DNA of 64,000 nucleotides from Prochilodus magdalenae (GCA_024036415.1 JAMWET010000477.1:863501-927500), one strand, 5' to 3'. Shown: positions 22,798-35,149, numbered from the stretch's first letter. Numbers and translations: made by a program. Notes: generated by a model from the letters alone, not told the origin.

Positions 22798-23475
22798 CTC
22801 TAAATTACACTATATATGCTGTACCAATCAGCCAATCAGATTCAAATAACACACTGTATGCTGTACCAATCAGCCAATCAGATTCAAATAACACACTGTA
22901 CGCTGTACCAATCAGCCAATCAGATTCAAATAACACACTGTACGCTGTACCAATCAGCCAATCAGATTCAAATTACACTATATATGCTGTACCAATCAGC
23001 TGATCAAACTTAAATTCCCACTATATATATATGCTGTACCAATCAGCTGATCAAACTTAAATTCCACTCTATATAATGTACCAGTCAGCCAATCAAATTC
23101 CTGTATCCTGTATCAATTGGCCAACCAGCTAATCGGATCGTATGTTCCCCTACCAAACAGCCAAACAGGTTTGAATTATATGACATATCCTATCCATATG
23201 CCAATCTGCTGATCCAATTTAAAGCACATGATATGCCCCTTACCAACCAGCCAATCAAATTTGAATAAACACATACCATGTATTAATCGGCCAATCTAAT
23301 TCAAATTACACAGCACGTGCGTACAAATTGGCTAATTAAATCCAAGCTATTTCAAATTACACTACATATCTTGTAGAAATTATATCTAGGCCAAACCGCA
23401 TGACATAGCCTGTGTCAACCGGCCAATTCGAGTTGCAGGACACATGTTGTACCAATTGGTCGCTCGGATCCTAAT
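22798..23475 (+). repeat. 42-bp minisatellite rich in CCAAT, decaying rightward
   Basis: Unit starts CTGTACCAATCAGCCAATCA occur at 22819, 22861, 22903, 22945 and 22987, exactly 42 bp apart; the next is at 23034 (47 bp). The first four units are nearly identical; from 22987 the second CCAATCAG becomes CAGCTGATCA, and beyond 23080 only the theme (GTACCAAT, GCCAATC, CAAATTACA) persists to about 23475. Each early unit has two CCAAT boxes 8 bp apart. Because 42 is divisible by three, two frames read through it with a 14-residue period; these are artefacts. Related sequence resumes at 25160-25395. Confidence 0.9.
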
Positions 23476-23479
23476 TACA

Positions 23480-24680
23480 CTCTGTAACCTCCCCTGAAGC
23501 TACTAATCCAGCTCCGAAAGTGTTTTTGACATGCGAACACAGACCTTTCCGCCCAGGAAGGCAGAGAAACTCTGAGGGAGTTTAATAAGGCGAGGCGAGG
23601 AGAGGAGAGGAGAGCGCGAAGCCACTCTTGCAAAGTTTTTTGAGAAGTTCCTTCTGTGGCCAAGACTGCAACACGAACTTAATCAGAAAGAAAGGCAGCG
23701 CTTGATCTCCGGGCCGCGCGCGCGCGCCATCCTCTCCACCAAACACAAGACGTGTGTGTGAAGACGGGCGGCGTTTGAAAAGACAGAGACACAGTAGTCT
23801 GTGTAATCTTGTGGCTTTGGTCTCCTTCATTTTGTTTTCTTTCTTGGCGGAGGCTCCTCTCATGTCTGCGTAATAATATTTTGTCAATATCCCCACTGTG
23901 GTCAGCACACTTCTGTAGGCCCCTCTCTGTGTGTGATGTAATTTTTATCATCTAGCCGCGCGCGTGGGGGGCGTTGCATCAGCGCGCGGCCAGCACTTCA
24001 CAATTAGAAAAGTACGCCTTTCGCCGAGATGGCTTTAGTATGTGCAGCCGAGGTGTGCGCGTGTTTTCTCTCCCTCTTTCTCTCTCTCTGCCTCTCTCTC
24101 TCTTTCTTTAAAAAGGAGAGTTGCTGCGTGTCTGAGAATACTTGAGGCCTTTTTCCCTCTTTTGGAGAAGCCCAGGCAGATAAAAGGAAACACTCGGGTG
24201 GATTAAAGTGCTCAGAATGGATCAACATCAAACCACCAGAGTTTTCGCCCTCTACATTTTTCAACCGCAGTCAATAGATCTAAATATTTTACTGTGCCCC
24301 GGCCGATTTATTGTTTGATGTTTAAAAACTCGCGCTGAATGAAAGAAAATTCATTAAAGCGGAGCCCCTCCGAACGAAGGCGCGATCGGCTTTGAAAGTC
24401 GAGTTTAGCCCGGGATATTGATCATTCTCTTTCTTCTGTGACAAAGGCCACCAGGGACGCCTCTGGTGTCGGGGAGAAAAGGCCCTGCTGCCAATAACGG
24501 CCAGACAACAATGCAGAATCGCGCAGGTGAGGAAGGGGGGATAAGATCCCACTGCTGACACCAGAGAGGCTCACTCTGCGGCCAACAAAAACACGCGCGC
24601 GCACACGCGCACCCCCTGCGCCCCTCTGAGCCTTTGTTCTCTGGCAGAGTGAAGGACTCTTAAACGCATTGGCCCGACTC
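23480..24680. promoter_or_regulatory. CpG island, possible promoter or enhancer
   Basis: The only long CpG-rich region in the window: a GGGCCGCGCGCGCGCGCC run at about 23711, GCCGCGCGCGTGGGGGG at about 23955, CAGCGCGCGGCC and AACACGCGCGCGCACACGCG near 24590. Between them lies complex, conserved-looking sequence (GGCGCGATCGGCTTTGAAAG; CCCGGGATATTGATCATTC; AATTAAAGGCCACCTGGGG). Unmethylated CpG islands of this size usually mark promoters of housekeeping or developmental genes. A minimal start plus donor, ATGCAGAATCGCGCAG followed by GTGAGG, sits at 24511-24532. No long frame is credible on either strand, so the transcript, if any, may be non-coding or have a non-coding first exon. Confidence 0.5.
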
Positions 24681-25159
24681 AATTAAAGGCCACCTGGGGA
24701 CGCAGTTAGAAAAAACACATGCACATGAGGGAAGACTTTGGCTGGATGTTGTTGGCATTTATTGATCACCCCTCTACTAACCGCACCCGTGATGAACGCT
24801 CGTCTAGGCTGCACCGCTCGCTCTTTTCTCCAAACCTTATCTCTCTGAATATTATTCCCACACTTTCGCAGCTCGCTAAGCCCACCCTATGAATAATATG
24901 TGCTATTATATATTCTTAGACATCTGGTAAGAAGCGCTGCCTTCATATGATGTCTTTATACTGTATGATGAAGTGCAGGAGGAGGTTTGTGTTGAAGCAT
25001 CTTTGAAGAGGCTACTTGTAAGATTGTACACGTGACCTGCCGTCCGTTACTTTTGTTTCCTTGTTTATGCGATCTTCCCTTTACCTTTAGATCAGTAGAC
25101 ATCATCGCATGCTGTGAATAAACACGGCTCTGCTGTGTTTCAGAGGAAACTGTGGTCTT
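24681..25159. other. Spacer between CpG island and second array
   Basis: Mixed composition falling to AT-rich. Nothing recognised beyond scattered complex words. Confidence 0.4.
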
Positions 25160-25395
25160 CCTTGTATCAGCTGATCAGATCATATATTTTTAGATCAAAT
25201 GAAATCACAAACAGCTAATCAACTTTTGATCATGTGACATTTCCTCTATCGGATCTAAATGACATACCCCATACCACACCAGTACCACCAATCACATTTA
25301 TTCGAATGAACACACCCCCCGTACCAATCGGCTAATCTACCTCAAACTACACAACATATCCAGACTGACTGGCCAATTCAATCCAAAGACAAACT
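25160..25395 (+). repeat. Second, diverged patch of the 22.8-kb array
   Basis: Carries the same themes in the same orientation: GTATCAGCTGATCAGATCAT, AACAGCTAATCAAC, then CCGTACCAATCGGCTAATCT, CAAACTACACAACATATCC and GGCCAATTCAATCC. These match the decayed units at 22987-23400. The patch lies about 1.7 kb from the first array, on the other side of the CpG island. Confidence 0.6.
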
Positions 25396-25558
25396 ATTTC
25401 CCTTCATTTTATTAGATCAACAGGCATCATCACATGATGTGATGAAAAGTGCAGACATGGCCATGTCTACGGGCATACTAGGCATAACTGGAAACTCAGA
25501 AAGCATTCCCTTTAGCAGACATGCTAGCTATATGTCTGTCAATTTACCTATCTAACTA

Positions 25559-25631
25559 TCCATCCATCCATCCATGTATTTATTCTGCCTCCTAGATAGA
25601 TATACAGATAGGTAGATAGATATATATCACC
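25559..25631. repeat. (CCAT)n and (GATA)-type microsatellites
   Basis: CCATCCATCCATCCATG at about 25559, then TAGATAGATATACAGATAGG to about 25625. Short and interrupted. Confidence 0.8.
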
Positions 25632-27340
25632 TGCACTCTCAGTTTACACACTCATGCTGCTGTATCACAAACTGAACGTTTCTTGACGACCCAGAAACCC
25701 CTTTAAAATCTGTAATCATACCCCAGCACACCATGACAGACCCTGGCTTTGAGCTTTACGCTATAGTAACAATGTGGGTAATCCTTTGATTCTTTGGACC
25801 GGTAAACATCACATCTTCACTCCTGTAATTACTCCTGTAACTAATCAGAAAGCTGACTTGTCATACTGCAAAAACCTTTCCACTGCGCCTAATCAGATAA
25901 GCTCAAGCCTTGAAGTCAAAGAAAAGTCAGTAGTATTTCTGGACATTGTTGGTGTATGACATCCATAGTTTAGTTTTAACTGACACACATGGAAGCAGTG
26001 ACTGGCAATGTTTATTGTCAGTTTGCTCCCTACCAATATAATGATAATCACCAAAGCAGCATGTCAGGTTTTATTGCAGTGTTATCTGAGAGGCAGGAGG
26101 TCACGGGCAGCCAGGTGTGGATTTGGGCTTGTCCTCTGTGCAGTATATACCCTTTCAGATTTTCTGGATTTGTTGATAATATTTTGGTACAATACCTACA
26201 TTTTTACCATCCCACGCCGAGGAACCGTATTTTAAAGTGTTGATATAGTGTCAAACCTTGAGCCATCCTGCCTTTTCCTGGATGCTCACCTGTTGCACAG
26301 TGTTACTGGTCTACATTGCTTTATTCGGAAAGTTTTGCAGAATAAACATATAAGTACAAAAACAATACTGCATGTAACAGAACCTTTAGCGGTAGCTGCG
26401 TTCTGGAATTTTCAAACTTTCTAATGTAAGTTACATGCCATGTGTGCGGTTATCTGCACCAGACTGACTGCCGCTCACAGTTTATCACACTGTGGGAGTT
26501 TGGACACTGGGCAAATATAATGTAAAATGTTAAATGTATTTTTCTCTAATTCGGTGTCATTAACATCAAACATGTAAACTTGCTTGAGAAATATATTGTG
26601 TTGTTTGTAAACTACAGTAAATTAAACTGTATTCAAAAACAAGCTTTATCCATAAACTGTTTATTACATTCCCACAGTTCCCTGTTTATTTTGTTTTGTC
26701 TGTTTCACAATCGCATAAACACCAGGTTAGCATTGTGCAATGTTTATTTACTAGAGATGGCTCGGATCTGACAGTGAAAACAGCAAATCTCCCACCGCAG
26801 CCTCCGTCCGCTCTGTGTATGATTTCTGTGCATCATGGCATTCTGCTTCAAAGTTACCAGAGAAATAGAGTTAGTCTGTTTTTGTTTATTTGTTTGTTTT
26901 TCTTTTTGTTTTTTCCTTTCCCAACCTTTCTCACAGCACTTTCACCAAAGGGAATCAGTAAATCGTCTTTATTGATTGGTAATTATGGTCTAATTCATGT
27001 GTGAGATGAAAGGCATAGTCAGTGTTATTATTGTAGTATGACATTAATATCTGCATTCAGAGCACCAACACAGAACATATCTGTATTATAAGAACAGCTG
27101 GAATCATTTCCAGGGAGCTCGGTATGTGTTTGTGTTGAAGAGAATATTTCCGTATGACATCCTGTTATTTATAAACATTGAGGAAAGGGTGCCTCATAGC
27201 TAACAACCGTATGTGTAGATTTTCACAGGGAACTGTATCCCGCACATCAGAAACCAAACATCTCTCGGTTGATGGTCTACAATTGTGGTAGTAAATTACA
27301 ACCAAACTGTCATTTTAACCACCTGACTGTCAGCATCTGT
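25632..27340. other. Spacer, nothing recognised
   Basis: AT-rich unique DNA, with a T-rich segment at 26880-26920. Frames up to 102 codons without family resemblance. Confidence 0.5.
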
Positions 27341-27565
27341 CCAGCCTCTATCTATCTATCTATCTGTTTTATCTTTAAATCTCTTTACTCTTTTTCTTGC
27401 TCCCCCTCTGTTCTTTATTCTCTAAATTTCTAACTCGATCTATTTTGTCTATTTCTAAATCTTTTTCATCTTTACTCTCTTACTTTCACACACTCTCTTC
27501 CCCCTCTTACCTATTTCCCCACTCTTAATCCTTCCACTCTCTCTCTCTTTCTCTCTCCTCCCTCT
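27341..27565 (-). repeat. Pyrimidine-rich tract with (CTAT)n head
   Basis: Begins CTATCTATCTATCTAT and continues as CT-rich low-complexity sequence ending CTCTCTCTCTTTCTCTCTCC. Purines are on the minus strand. Confidence 0.85.
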
Positions 27566-27648
27566 TTACACTTGTCAGAGGTGAAAGACGCCTCTATGTC
27601 CAGTCAGACCTGCTGTGCCACCAATTCCCAAAGCTTTAATCAAACCCT

Positions 27649-27683
27649 TCACATACACATACATACGCACACACACACACACA
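27649..27683. repeat. Short (CA)n microsatellite
   Basis: ACATACACATACATACGC followed by a pure CA run. Confidence 0.9.
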
Positions 27684-29695
27684 GGCAGCGGTGGGTCAGC
27701 AGTCGACTGTCCTTCTCCACAGCCTGCACAAGGAGGGTCAGGCAGAAACGCAAGTGTTCACTTTAATAATAATATCCTTTAGTTTTATGGCACTTTGTCT
27801 TCAAATTCTTCTTTTTTCTCTTTTATTGTTTCTTTCTTAGCAAGCCATGAGTGAATCATGGTGACTCCAGGACATTAAACACTTCTACAATAATGCTCAT
27901 TTCCAAGGCTGGAGGTTTGGTGGCAACATTAATAGGGACACAACAACCTACCACTTAGTCCCTCATCCAACCACACCCCAACCCCCACCAACATAAAAGT
28001 AATGAAAATTCATTGAGCTTTAACACTGATGCCTCCATATCATTCCAATCTATAATTCATAACTGCTGTTCACAGTGGAAAGCCTGGTGGCGGTAGGTAG
28101 CTTGCAGGTTTTCATTTTAAATCAACCCATGACTCTTTTTGGTGACATGATATCTACAAAGTACGAAACATGTTGGCCTGGACAGAATCGTGTTATGTGT
28201 CCTGTGTCCTGTTCAGGTAACAGATAAAAGGGAGTGAGTCGTCTAAAAAAACAGGGCACTGATCAGCTCTCACCTCTTCAGTGTCTGACAGTAAGCACAA
28301 TATATAGACGCTGTGATGTCAGCCTTCAGACAGCCTGCTCACTTCTAGCCAATCAAGTGCATGTGTGGTTAAACATTGCATTGGAGATGTAGCCTCTGCA
28401 ATGCACATTGTGATTATTTGCATTGTAAAAAAATGAGTGGAGAAGATTAATAACACATGTTATGGTAATCTTTAAAACATTAAGGCAGATATCCAATGCA
28501 TGAATGTAGAAACTAGAGCTCTAAATCTTCTAAACTAGAACTTTCACTGTACCAGAACAAATACTGCAGAGCTTTTCGCTAAGCTGGAGAGTATCTGTAA
28601 GAGAATGAGCAAATTTTAAATTTTTTGGAGTAATTTTTCAGTTTTGTAATGTTATTTTTTAAGTGTAAAATATTATACTGTAGAGGGTATCGATAGACTT
28701 GAGGGTACAACAATGTGTAAAGCATACATTTTTTACTGTGCACACTAAATGAAGTAACTATAACAGCAACAGACCAATGAATAAAAAACACCAACTGCTG
28801 GCACTGCGCTGCTACCTGTGGTATGAAGACTCAGACTAAGAAGAGTAAGAATAGGAGTGTAGGGAGAGAGAAGAAGAGGAACATACCTCTTGTCTGAAGT
28901 TCTTCTTTCCAGAGCCAACTAAGGCTCTGCATACACCTTCCTGCTAAAATACTCTAGAAGACGAATAGCGTTTAACTAGACCGCACACTGCATGTGATGT
29001 AGATTACTTCTTACTGCTTTGTTATGTTGCTTGGGTGTAAGTTTAGATTTGCCTCAACAATATTTGAGCACATCTGTTCAGAAGTTGGTTAAAATAATGT
29101 CATGTTAGATAATTTCGTTATGTACTCATAGGATACTTTGCCAAGACAACCAATTTAGGCATGGTAGCGTTTGATTGGCTTAAAGGTGCACAAGCACAGG
29201 TGAAAATTTAGTCTATCAGGTGATTTACTGTCTATGTAGAACAGGTCTCTACTGTCTGCTCTGCATAGCACACATAACATAGTTTTATCTATACCAACAT
29301 ACTTTGTTCTTTGAGGACACACCAGGAGCCTTTTCACTACCTTAAGTGCGAGTAATACTGACTAGGCACGTTGACCGTTTCCAGAACCAGCCCTGACCAA
29401 GGCGACGACCTAGGCAATATTTTGGCTGGTGCTCCCTGGATGGTGAAATCCAGGAAATAATAGCACCTAAGCCACATTATAGCCTATACGGTTAACACAA
29501 ACAAGAGTATATTACACCAAGCATTCATGCACAGAACATGTATTCAGTGAGCTACTCTCTCACATGGTGTTTGCTGTACATATCAAATGCAATGGATTAA
29601 CTGAAAATGAAAATCTAAAGGGTTAAATCCATTAATGACAAAAGCAAATGCATTTTAATCTTGCAACCGTGAAGTTGCCCAAGTGCTGTCAGCCC
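27684..29695. other. Spacer, nothing recognised
   Basis: AT-rich unique sequence. No gene, tRNA or repeat array that I can support. Confidence 0.45.
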
Positions 29696-29772
29696 CTGCA
29701 GCAAGTGGGCCAGGTGAAAGCAGGGAATCTGGGCCAGATTTGGGCCAGAAAAATGTTGCCATCTGGGTAGAC
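29696..29772 (+). mobile_element. GGCCCA-rich repeat fragment, short copy
   Basis: CTGCAGCAAGTGGGCCAGG, then ATCTGGGCCAGATTTGGGCC, then TTGCCATCTGGGTAG. The GGGCCAGA words and the CATCTGGGTA end are shared with 44741-45254. I recall this as a common fish element built of GGCCCA/TGGGCC words, but cannot name it securely. Confidence 0.5.
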
Positions 29773-31014
29773 GTCAATACATGTTTCCCTCAGGCAGACA
29801 GTAGATGCCTTGTGCAGGCAGCACACACAAGAAAAAATGTATTTCTCAAAATTATGAAGCTTGTTTTTTAAAACCTTTCCAACTTTTCCTAACAAATCTA
29901 TGGTGGGAGCAACTAACCCTCATTCTTGCTAACTAGCTAGCTAATTATTAAATTTGCAAACATTATTGAGCTAACTAAGCGGTAACTGACAAAAATTATT
30001 ATTATGTAACAGATAAAGTCTTTATTCATCACATCACGTTACCTCAGCCTTTTTGCCATTGTTTATCTTCTTTTCTTTTTCTTCATCCCTGGGCACCTTT
30101 AACTTTTTCAGCATGTTGGTTGGCAGCTACTTTGTTGTTGTTTAATCTTTATGTTTAGCATTAATCACATTTTCACTCACCCCAAACACCGTCACAGACA
30201 GGTGAGTCTAACTAGAGTGTAAGGACGGGAGTTTGGTGTGCCAGGTGAATGCAGCACTGTGCACGTGTCACAGAACATATTAGGGTTTATATTATTAGAC
30301 TGTGAAGTTATGATGTTGTGGACTATTTGTGCTATTTTAAATAATAGTAAAATATAGTAAAAGTGAAGAACGTAGGCAGCCCTAAGCATCTGGCTATATT
30401 GCCTATAAAAATAATGTCAGCTGGTGCTAGTTAACAATACTACCTGTTGTTAAGCTAAGTCTGGCTTTAGTCATTTGTAGGCTAGCAGTCCTACATTTTC
30501 TTTTGCCCAAAGACCGCAACAAACTGTGACAAAAAGTTCTCAATTTCCCTTTGTAGTGTGAAAGAACTGATTTGTTGTAGAAATGAATATGCTAACTGTG
30601 TTTGGTAATTTAAGAAGGTTTTAGAGTATAGTATATAGTGTAAGATTTTGGTTTAATAATTGTAAATAGTGAGCAAAATTCATGTAAGAGTATATAGAAT
30701 AACATCGTAGTTCCCTAGGGAGTAGGGATGCTCCAAGACATTAGTTGTACCAACATTATCCAGGATGGTTATTCCCTTCACTCAGAGATAAATGATGCTT
30801 GTTAGGCATGTTGACTGTCTGTCAGATCATAAAGTGTAACCTCTCGTACAATAGTCCAAATCATGCAAAGCACTCACACACACAGCGAAAGGATCCCGAA
30901 TAATGTTCTTGGCCACATGCAGTGTACTAAACAGTATGTTGAGGATTATGATTGATGCCGTTGCATGTTATTGAACATATGAGAGTGGTTAGCTCTCGCC
31001 ACACTGACATGTTT
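29773..31014. other. AT-rich spacer, nothing recognised
   Basis: Includes runs such as CTAACTAGCTAGCTAATTA near 29926. No supported feature. Confidence 0.45.
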
Positions 31015-31295
31015 TTCTCTTGCCTTTGTTATTCATGCGTAAACGCAGCATTGCTGTAAGTCATCGCCGCATGGCAGAGCCGCACGGCCTGTGGAAATCA
31101 TGGATTGTGTAATTTCAGAGTTCACTGGCAACAGCAGTGCAATATCTTTCAAGGGTTTTTTGTGGCACATCTAATTGAAAATAATCGTAAGCAGATGAGG
31201 CTGATTTCCTCTGAGAATTTCTTTAGGCGAAGGAATGTTGTTGTTGTTCGAATAAAGTTGGATTTAGCAGTTGACTTTGACAATAAGGCAGACAG
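31015..31295. other. Candidate conserved non-coding element
   Basis: Sharp change to complex sequence: GCGTAAACGCAGCATTGCTG, GTCATCGCCGCATGGCAGAG, GATTGTGTAATTTCAGAG, CATCTAATTGAAAATAATCG. Homeodomain cores TAATT recur and CpGs are kept. One of the stronger enhancer candidates. Confidence 0.5.
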
Positions 31296-31309
31296 GACAC
31301 ACACTTGAG

Positions 31310-31620
31310 ATGGGGTGTGTTTTGCCAGTGACTGGCAGCACTGATGAGAACCTGTCCTGGCCTCCAGCAGTGTCTGTGTCTGTGTGTGCGTGTGTGTGGT
31401 TGTCCACGTCCTTCATAGATATTCAGCACATGACTTGCGTCAAGGTCTCTCTCAGCGGCGCTCTGGTGAAAGGTCACCACAGGGTCACGGATGACACAGA
31501 CGTGACAGCGCAGCTGGTTGCCTAACGACAGCCACGGCAACACCTGTGCGTCCCTGGCAACATGACCTGAGTAGCAGAGGGGCAGCTGTGGGCAGATGTT
31601 TCAGAGAGAGACACGAACAT
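31310..31620. other. Candidate regulatory block with inverted GTTGCC/GGCAAC
   Basis: Complex sequence with short TG-rich interruption. At about 31515 GTTGCCTAACGACAGCCACGGCAAC contains GTTGCC and its complement GGCAAC 13 bp apart; these are RFX-type half sites, but the spacing is wider than a standard X-box. AAAGGTCACC and GGGTCACGG nearby resemble nuclear-receptor half sites. Confidence 0.35.
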
Positions 31621-32639
31621 GAACACACTCTACAGGGATCCTCCATCTTTAATACACTGCTTACTGAACGTCATGCTTCAGAGCAGCCGTATGCACTGGC
31701 CTTCACATCATGCTCAAAAGCACATACAGCCATATATATATATATAACACTTTCATGTTTACTACATGTAGCAATAAGTGTGCTGTTCATCCTCTACCAA
31801 TGAAACCTATTACATTTTTCTCAGCATAGATATATACACCCCAGGGTTGCTCAAACCCACACTCTACAAAAGGGGTCCATAGCAAATGGATCCAGTGTAA
31901 TAAAGGTTAGGAACACATAACCCAAAATGCCTAAAACGTTTCTTGAACATGCTACACTACCCCCTATACAAAAGTCCATGCCCCAGAGGAACTCCAAAGT
32001 GTTTGTACCAAACTATGAACCGTCGTTCCTCCTGAGGAGTCCTGGGGTAGGGGACTCCCTTGACTGTGCTAAGTGCATGCATCTGAAGGCACTCTGGGCA
32101 CACAGTATTTGCCCTGTTTGGGAAGGTTGACACACATGGCTGCTCAGGCAACCTTGTAGGGGCATCGTCCTCCTCTCTTTTCACCCACATTGCTCCATGT
32201 TTCTCAGGGACTTAATATGTCTGTCTGTCAATTCATATATAGATAGACAGTTATAGACAAACAGTCAGACATGATACAACAGATAGACAGACTGACTGAA
32301 TGATTTGTGTGTGTTTTTTTATACATATACTGGTGCAGCTCCAGATAAAATAATGCCATGGTGTTTTTATTTAAGTTCTGATACTTTGGGCTTGTTTTAT
32401 GTAATGTATGGCTGTGGAGATACAAAGCGGATGTATGACCGTTGTTCAGGTCTGCTTGCTTTCACTTTGCATCCATACATATCAAAAACACACTTGCACG
32501 CTCTGTCCACACATAAACAGCCCTCCAAAACAAACAGACTAGCAGATGCTGTGCTAATGAGCAAAGAAAGGCTCATCTGGTCACCATGCACAATGCACCA
32601 CCTTGCGTTTTAGACTGAACAAACCATTTTTACTGTTCT
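31621..32639. other. Spacer, nothing recognised
   Basis: AT-rich, with a short TATATATA run at 31732-31746 and CAGACAGA/GATAGACAG words near 32240. Nothing else. Confidence 0.45.
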
Positions 32640-33000
32640 TGACCACAATGAGAAAATAAATCACTGTCCAATACACTGTCAATCAAACTGTAATACACTG
32701 CACATCAGAGTGTAGATAAAACAGTATTACGCAGTAGATTGTATACTGTAGATCACCCTGTAACATGGAGTACATCAAACTGCTGTAATATACAGTATAT
32801 CATATGACATATTGTGAATCATGTAGTAGTACTTTATATATGACTGAAACTTATATAATGTCAAATTCTGTTGAAACATTCATACAACACTGCAACAAAC
32901 TACTGTACTGTATATCACTGCAATACACTGAACATCACACAACAGGGTACATCATGCTGAATTGCTGTACACAATGTATTGTATATCCCATTCGATCTTT
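32640..33000 (+). repeat. Very degenerate array of CTGTAATACACTG words
   Basis: Variants of AACTGTAATACACTGCACATCA recur irregularly (CCAATACACTGTCAATC, TGCAATACACTGAACATCAC, CTGTATATCACTG). The period is about 20-30 bp but unstable. Probably an old minisatellite; weak. Confidence 0.4.
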
Positions 33001-33074
33001 TTTAGGTCTTTTTTATATATCCTATGTGTGCAGTCAAATGTTCAGTAATTCTTTCTGATATGTCTTTTCTATCA

Positions 33075-33075
<1 letters not shown>

Positions 33076-33155
<80 letters not shown>
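33076..33155 (+). repeat. Compound (ATT)14/(AGT)12 microsatellite
   Basis: ATT triplets 33076-33117 switch directly to AGT triplets 33118-33155, followed by diverged AGT copies to about 33175. Confidence 0.97.
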
Positions 33156-33589
33156 CTGTAGTTGTAGTAGTGGTAGTTTATTAATAATGTACATTTTTAC
33201 CTCTTAAACTAGTAAAAGTGACTTTATGTGGGTCACTATTCAGTTCCTCACTCAGAGCGTACACATTAGTATACACATCATAATAAATACTAAATAATTA
33301 ATAACTGACGATATTTACATCATCCAAGTATTAGTTACAATAGTATTACTGAACATTGTACTTACTTAACATGAACAATTAAATGTCGGGCCTTGCAATA
33401 GGCTAGCTTGCTAAGTCTTTTTTGAGTTTGAAATTTTAAAGAACATTCACACAATGGTGAGGTTCTGTATGAACAGCCCATCTAAGATGAGCAAAAAAAA
33501 GGGAGGGGGGCATAAAATCAGACATTCAGAAATCTAGTAAAATAAAGCCTGATGTCCACTCTGATGGTCCAATTCTAGACTCCAATTGT
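33156..33589. other. AT-rich spacer, nothing recognised
   Basis: Unique AT-rich sequence. No supported feature. Confidence 0.5.
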
Positions 33590-33928
33590 TCAGAGCACTA
33601 CAGAAATGTTGTTTTGACAGAGCAAATGACGACACAAAGAGGAATTGTAATGATTTGTGACATCCATAACGACATTTTTAGACAAGCTGCTCGCAAACTT
33701 TCTCTATGTTCCCTCAGATACAGCACAGTGACCTGAGCGTGGGTCAGAAAGTGCTCTGAGGATTCTCTGTGTCCAAAAGGCCCCTTAAGGGCATCTCTGG
33801 ACTAAGTTATGTCTAACTAGAGCCAGAACAGGCCTGTCACTCTTCATCTGCCTCTATCTGGCCTTGAGATGCCGTCTGGACTTTGCTGGACCAGCTGGGT
33901 CCAAGTCCGGCCTGAGAAAACGCTGCAG
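33590..33928. other. Weak candidate conserved block
   Basis: More complex than its flanks (GACGACACAAAGAGGAATTG; GACAAGCTGCTCGCAAAC; GGGTCAGAAAGTGCTCTGAG). It ends at a (CA)n run, 33929-33946. Low confidence. Confidence 0.25.
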
Positions 33929-33946
33929 ACACACACACACACACAC
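33929..33946. repeat. Short (AC)n microsatellite
   Basis: Nine AC dinucleotides. Confidence 0.9.
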
Positions 33947-34240
33947 TCGCGGCGGCTTGGACCAGATAAACACAGCTCATGATCTATTGCAAATGTGGAT
34001 GTGCAGGATGAAAGGCTGGACGCCTGACAGTGGACTTCATGCCATCTCTTCTCCAGCAGGTCATCTTTCACTTACAATAGTATCAACATTGCAAAGAAAA
34101 CGTGACTTTTTATTTCCTAACGGAACACGACTGGCCTGGTCCTGTGCATTATTTCACAGTCATTGTTCTATTTGTGTCTCATCAAGACACAAGTGTCCTT
34201 CCAGATTTTACCCTGAAATAAACTGACATTACATTAAACC
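33947..34240. other. Spacer, nothing recognised
   Basis: Unique mixed sequence with no supported feature. Confidence 0.45.
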
Positions 34241-34274
34241 TACACAGGCAGTCAAAAGTATGAGGACACGTTGT
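34241..34274 (+). mobile_element. Possible Tc1/mariner-type terminal repeat relic
   Basis: CACAGGCAGTCAAAAGTATG then AGGACACG resembles the end sequence AGTCAAAAGTTTGGACAC seen on many fish Tc1-like elements, here with two or three changes. No transposase is seen nearby. Confidence 0.35.
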
Positions 34275-35149
34275 ATTTGTATTGTTAGTTTGTGGCTCAA
34301 AGTTGGTTTAAACCAGGTTTTTTCATTCTGTAAGTTGAAATCTATTGTGGGTTGCAGTATGGAGACAAGAGGAAACTTAATGGAGGATAGATGGCAATGC
34401 CTTGCTTTTTGGCTTTGGGGAAAAGTGTTACACCCCACTTGGTCAATCAGAACAGACCTTGTAAGTTGTAATCCAATCACTTCTTATCTTGTCATCAGTG
34501 AACCTCACTATGAAGCTAAGTGTTACAATGTTTTTCTTTAGCAACACCAATATATGTCATGAGCAAAGCACTGATATGTTAACGACAGTAGTTTACAAAA
34601 GTTGATTTCAATTAAATCCTCATGTATCATTACTATTTAATACTCTGAAATATTGAGGGTTTTACTGACTACATATACACAGACTACAAAGAAATAATAC
34701 TGCTATCCAGGATTTATCACCAGTACTAGTGATCTTTTATGGGTTATGTTTGCTGTCTGCTATGGTTGGGTAACATCAGCATCCTTTTTATCACTGACTA
34801 TTTTCTTAAGTAAATGTTATGCTAACGTAATGCTAAAGTAACACAGAGAACTAACTTAGCTTCAGCTAAGCATTGAACTAACTATTAAATACATTTATGT
34901 GTTCATACTGAAGGTAAGAAATTAAAAGAAATAATGAGTGTTATGATATTACTGTTTTTCTATTTCCTGATCTCACTAAGTATGCCACAGTATAGTTCTT
35001 CATTGCTGATTGAATAAACGGTAATATTAAAGTAAAGTTAAGTGTATAGTAAAGAATAAACTGAAAGCGTTTTTGACGTTTTTGTTTAATTTCATTTCTT
35101 ACGAAAAGCAGTTGTTTCACATGTGATCCCATATTTATGCACACACATG
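34275..35149. other. AT-rich spacer, nothing recognised
   Basis: Unique AT-rich sequence between two terminal-repeat-like words. No transposase remnant can be read in it. Confidence 0.45.

Noticed and set aside
22722..23013. Two plus-strand frames with a 14-residue repeat (YAVPISQSDSN and LYQSANQIQI types)
   Set aside because: The period is exactly that of the 42-bp DNA repeat, both frames are open at once, and there is no gene context. It is a consequence of a unit length divisible by three.
31510..31545. Canonical RFX X-box at GTTGCC...GGCAAC
   Set aside because: Half sites are 13 bp apart, far more than the 0-3 bp spacing of a functional X-box. Mentioned only as a feature of the block.
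33502..33503. CRISPR-like arrays suggested by regular repeats
   Set aside because: All regular repeats in the window are head-to-tail tandem units without unique spacers, and the DNA is plainly eukaryotic.
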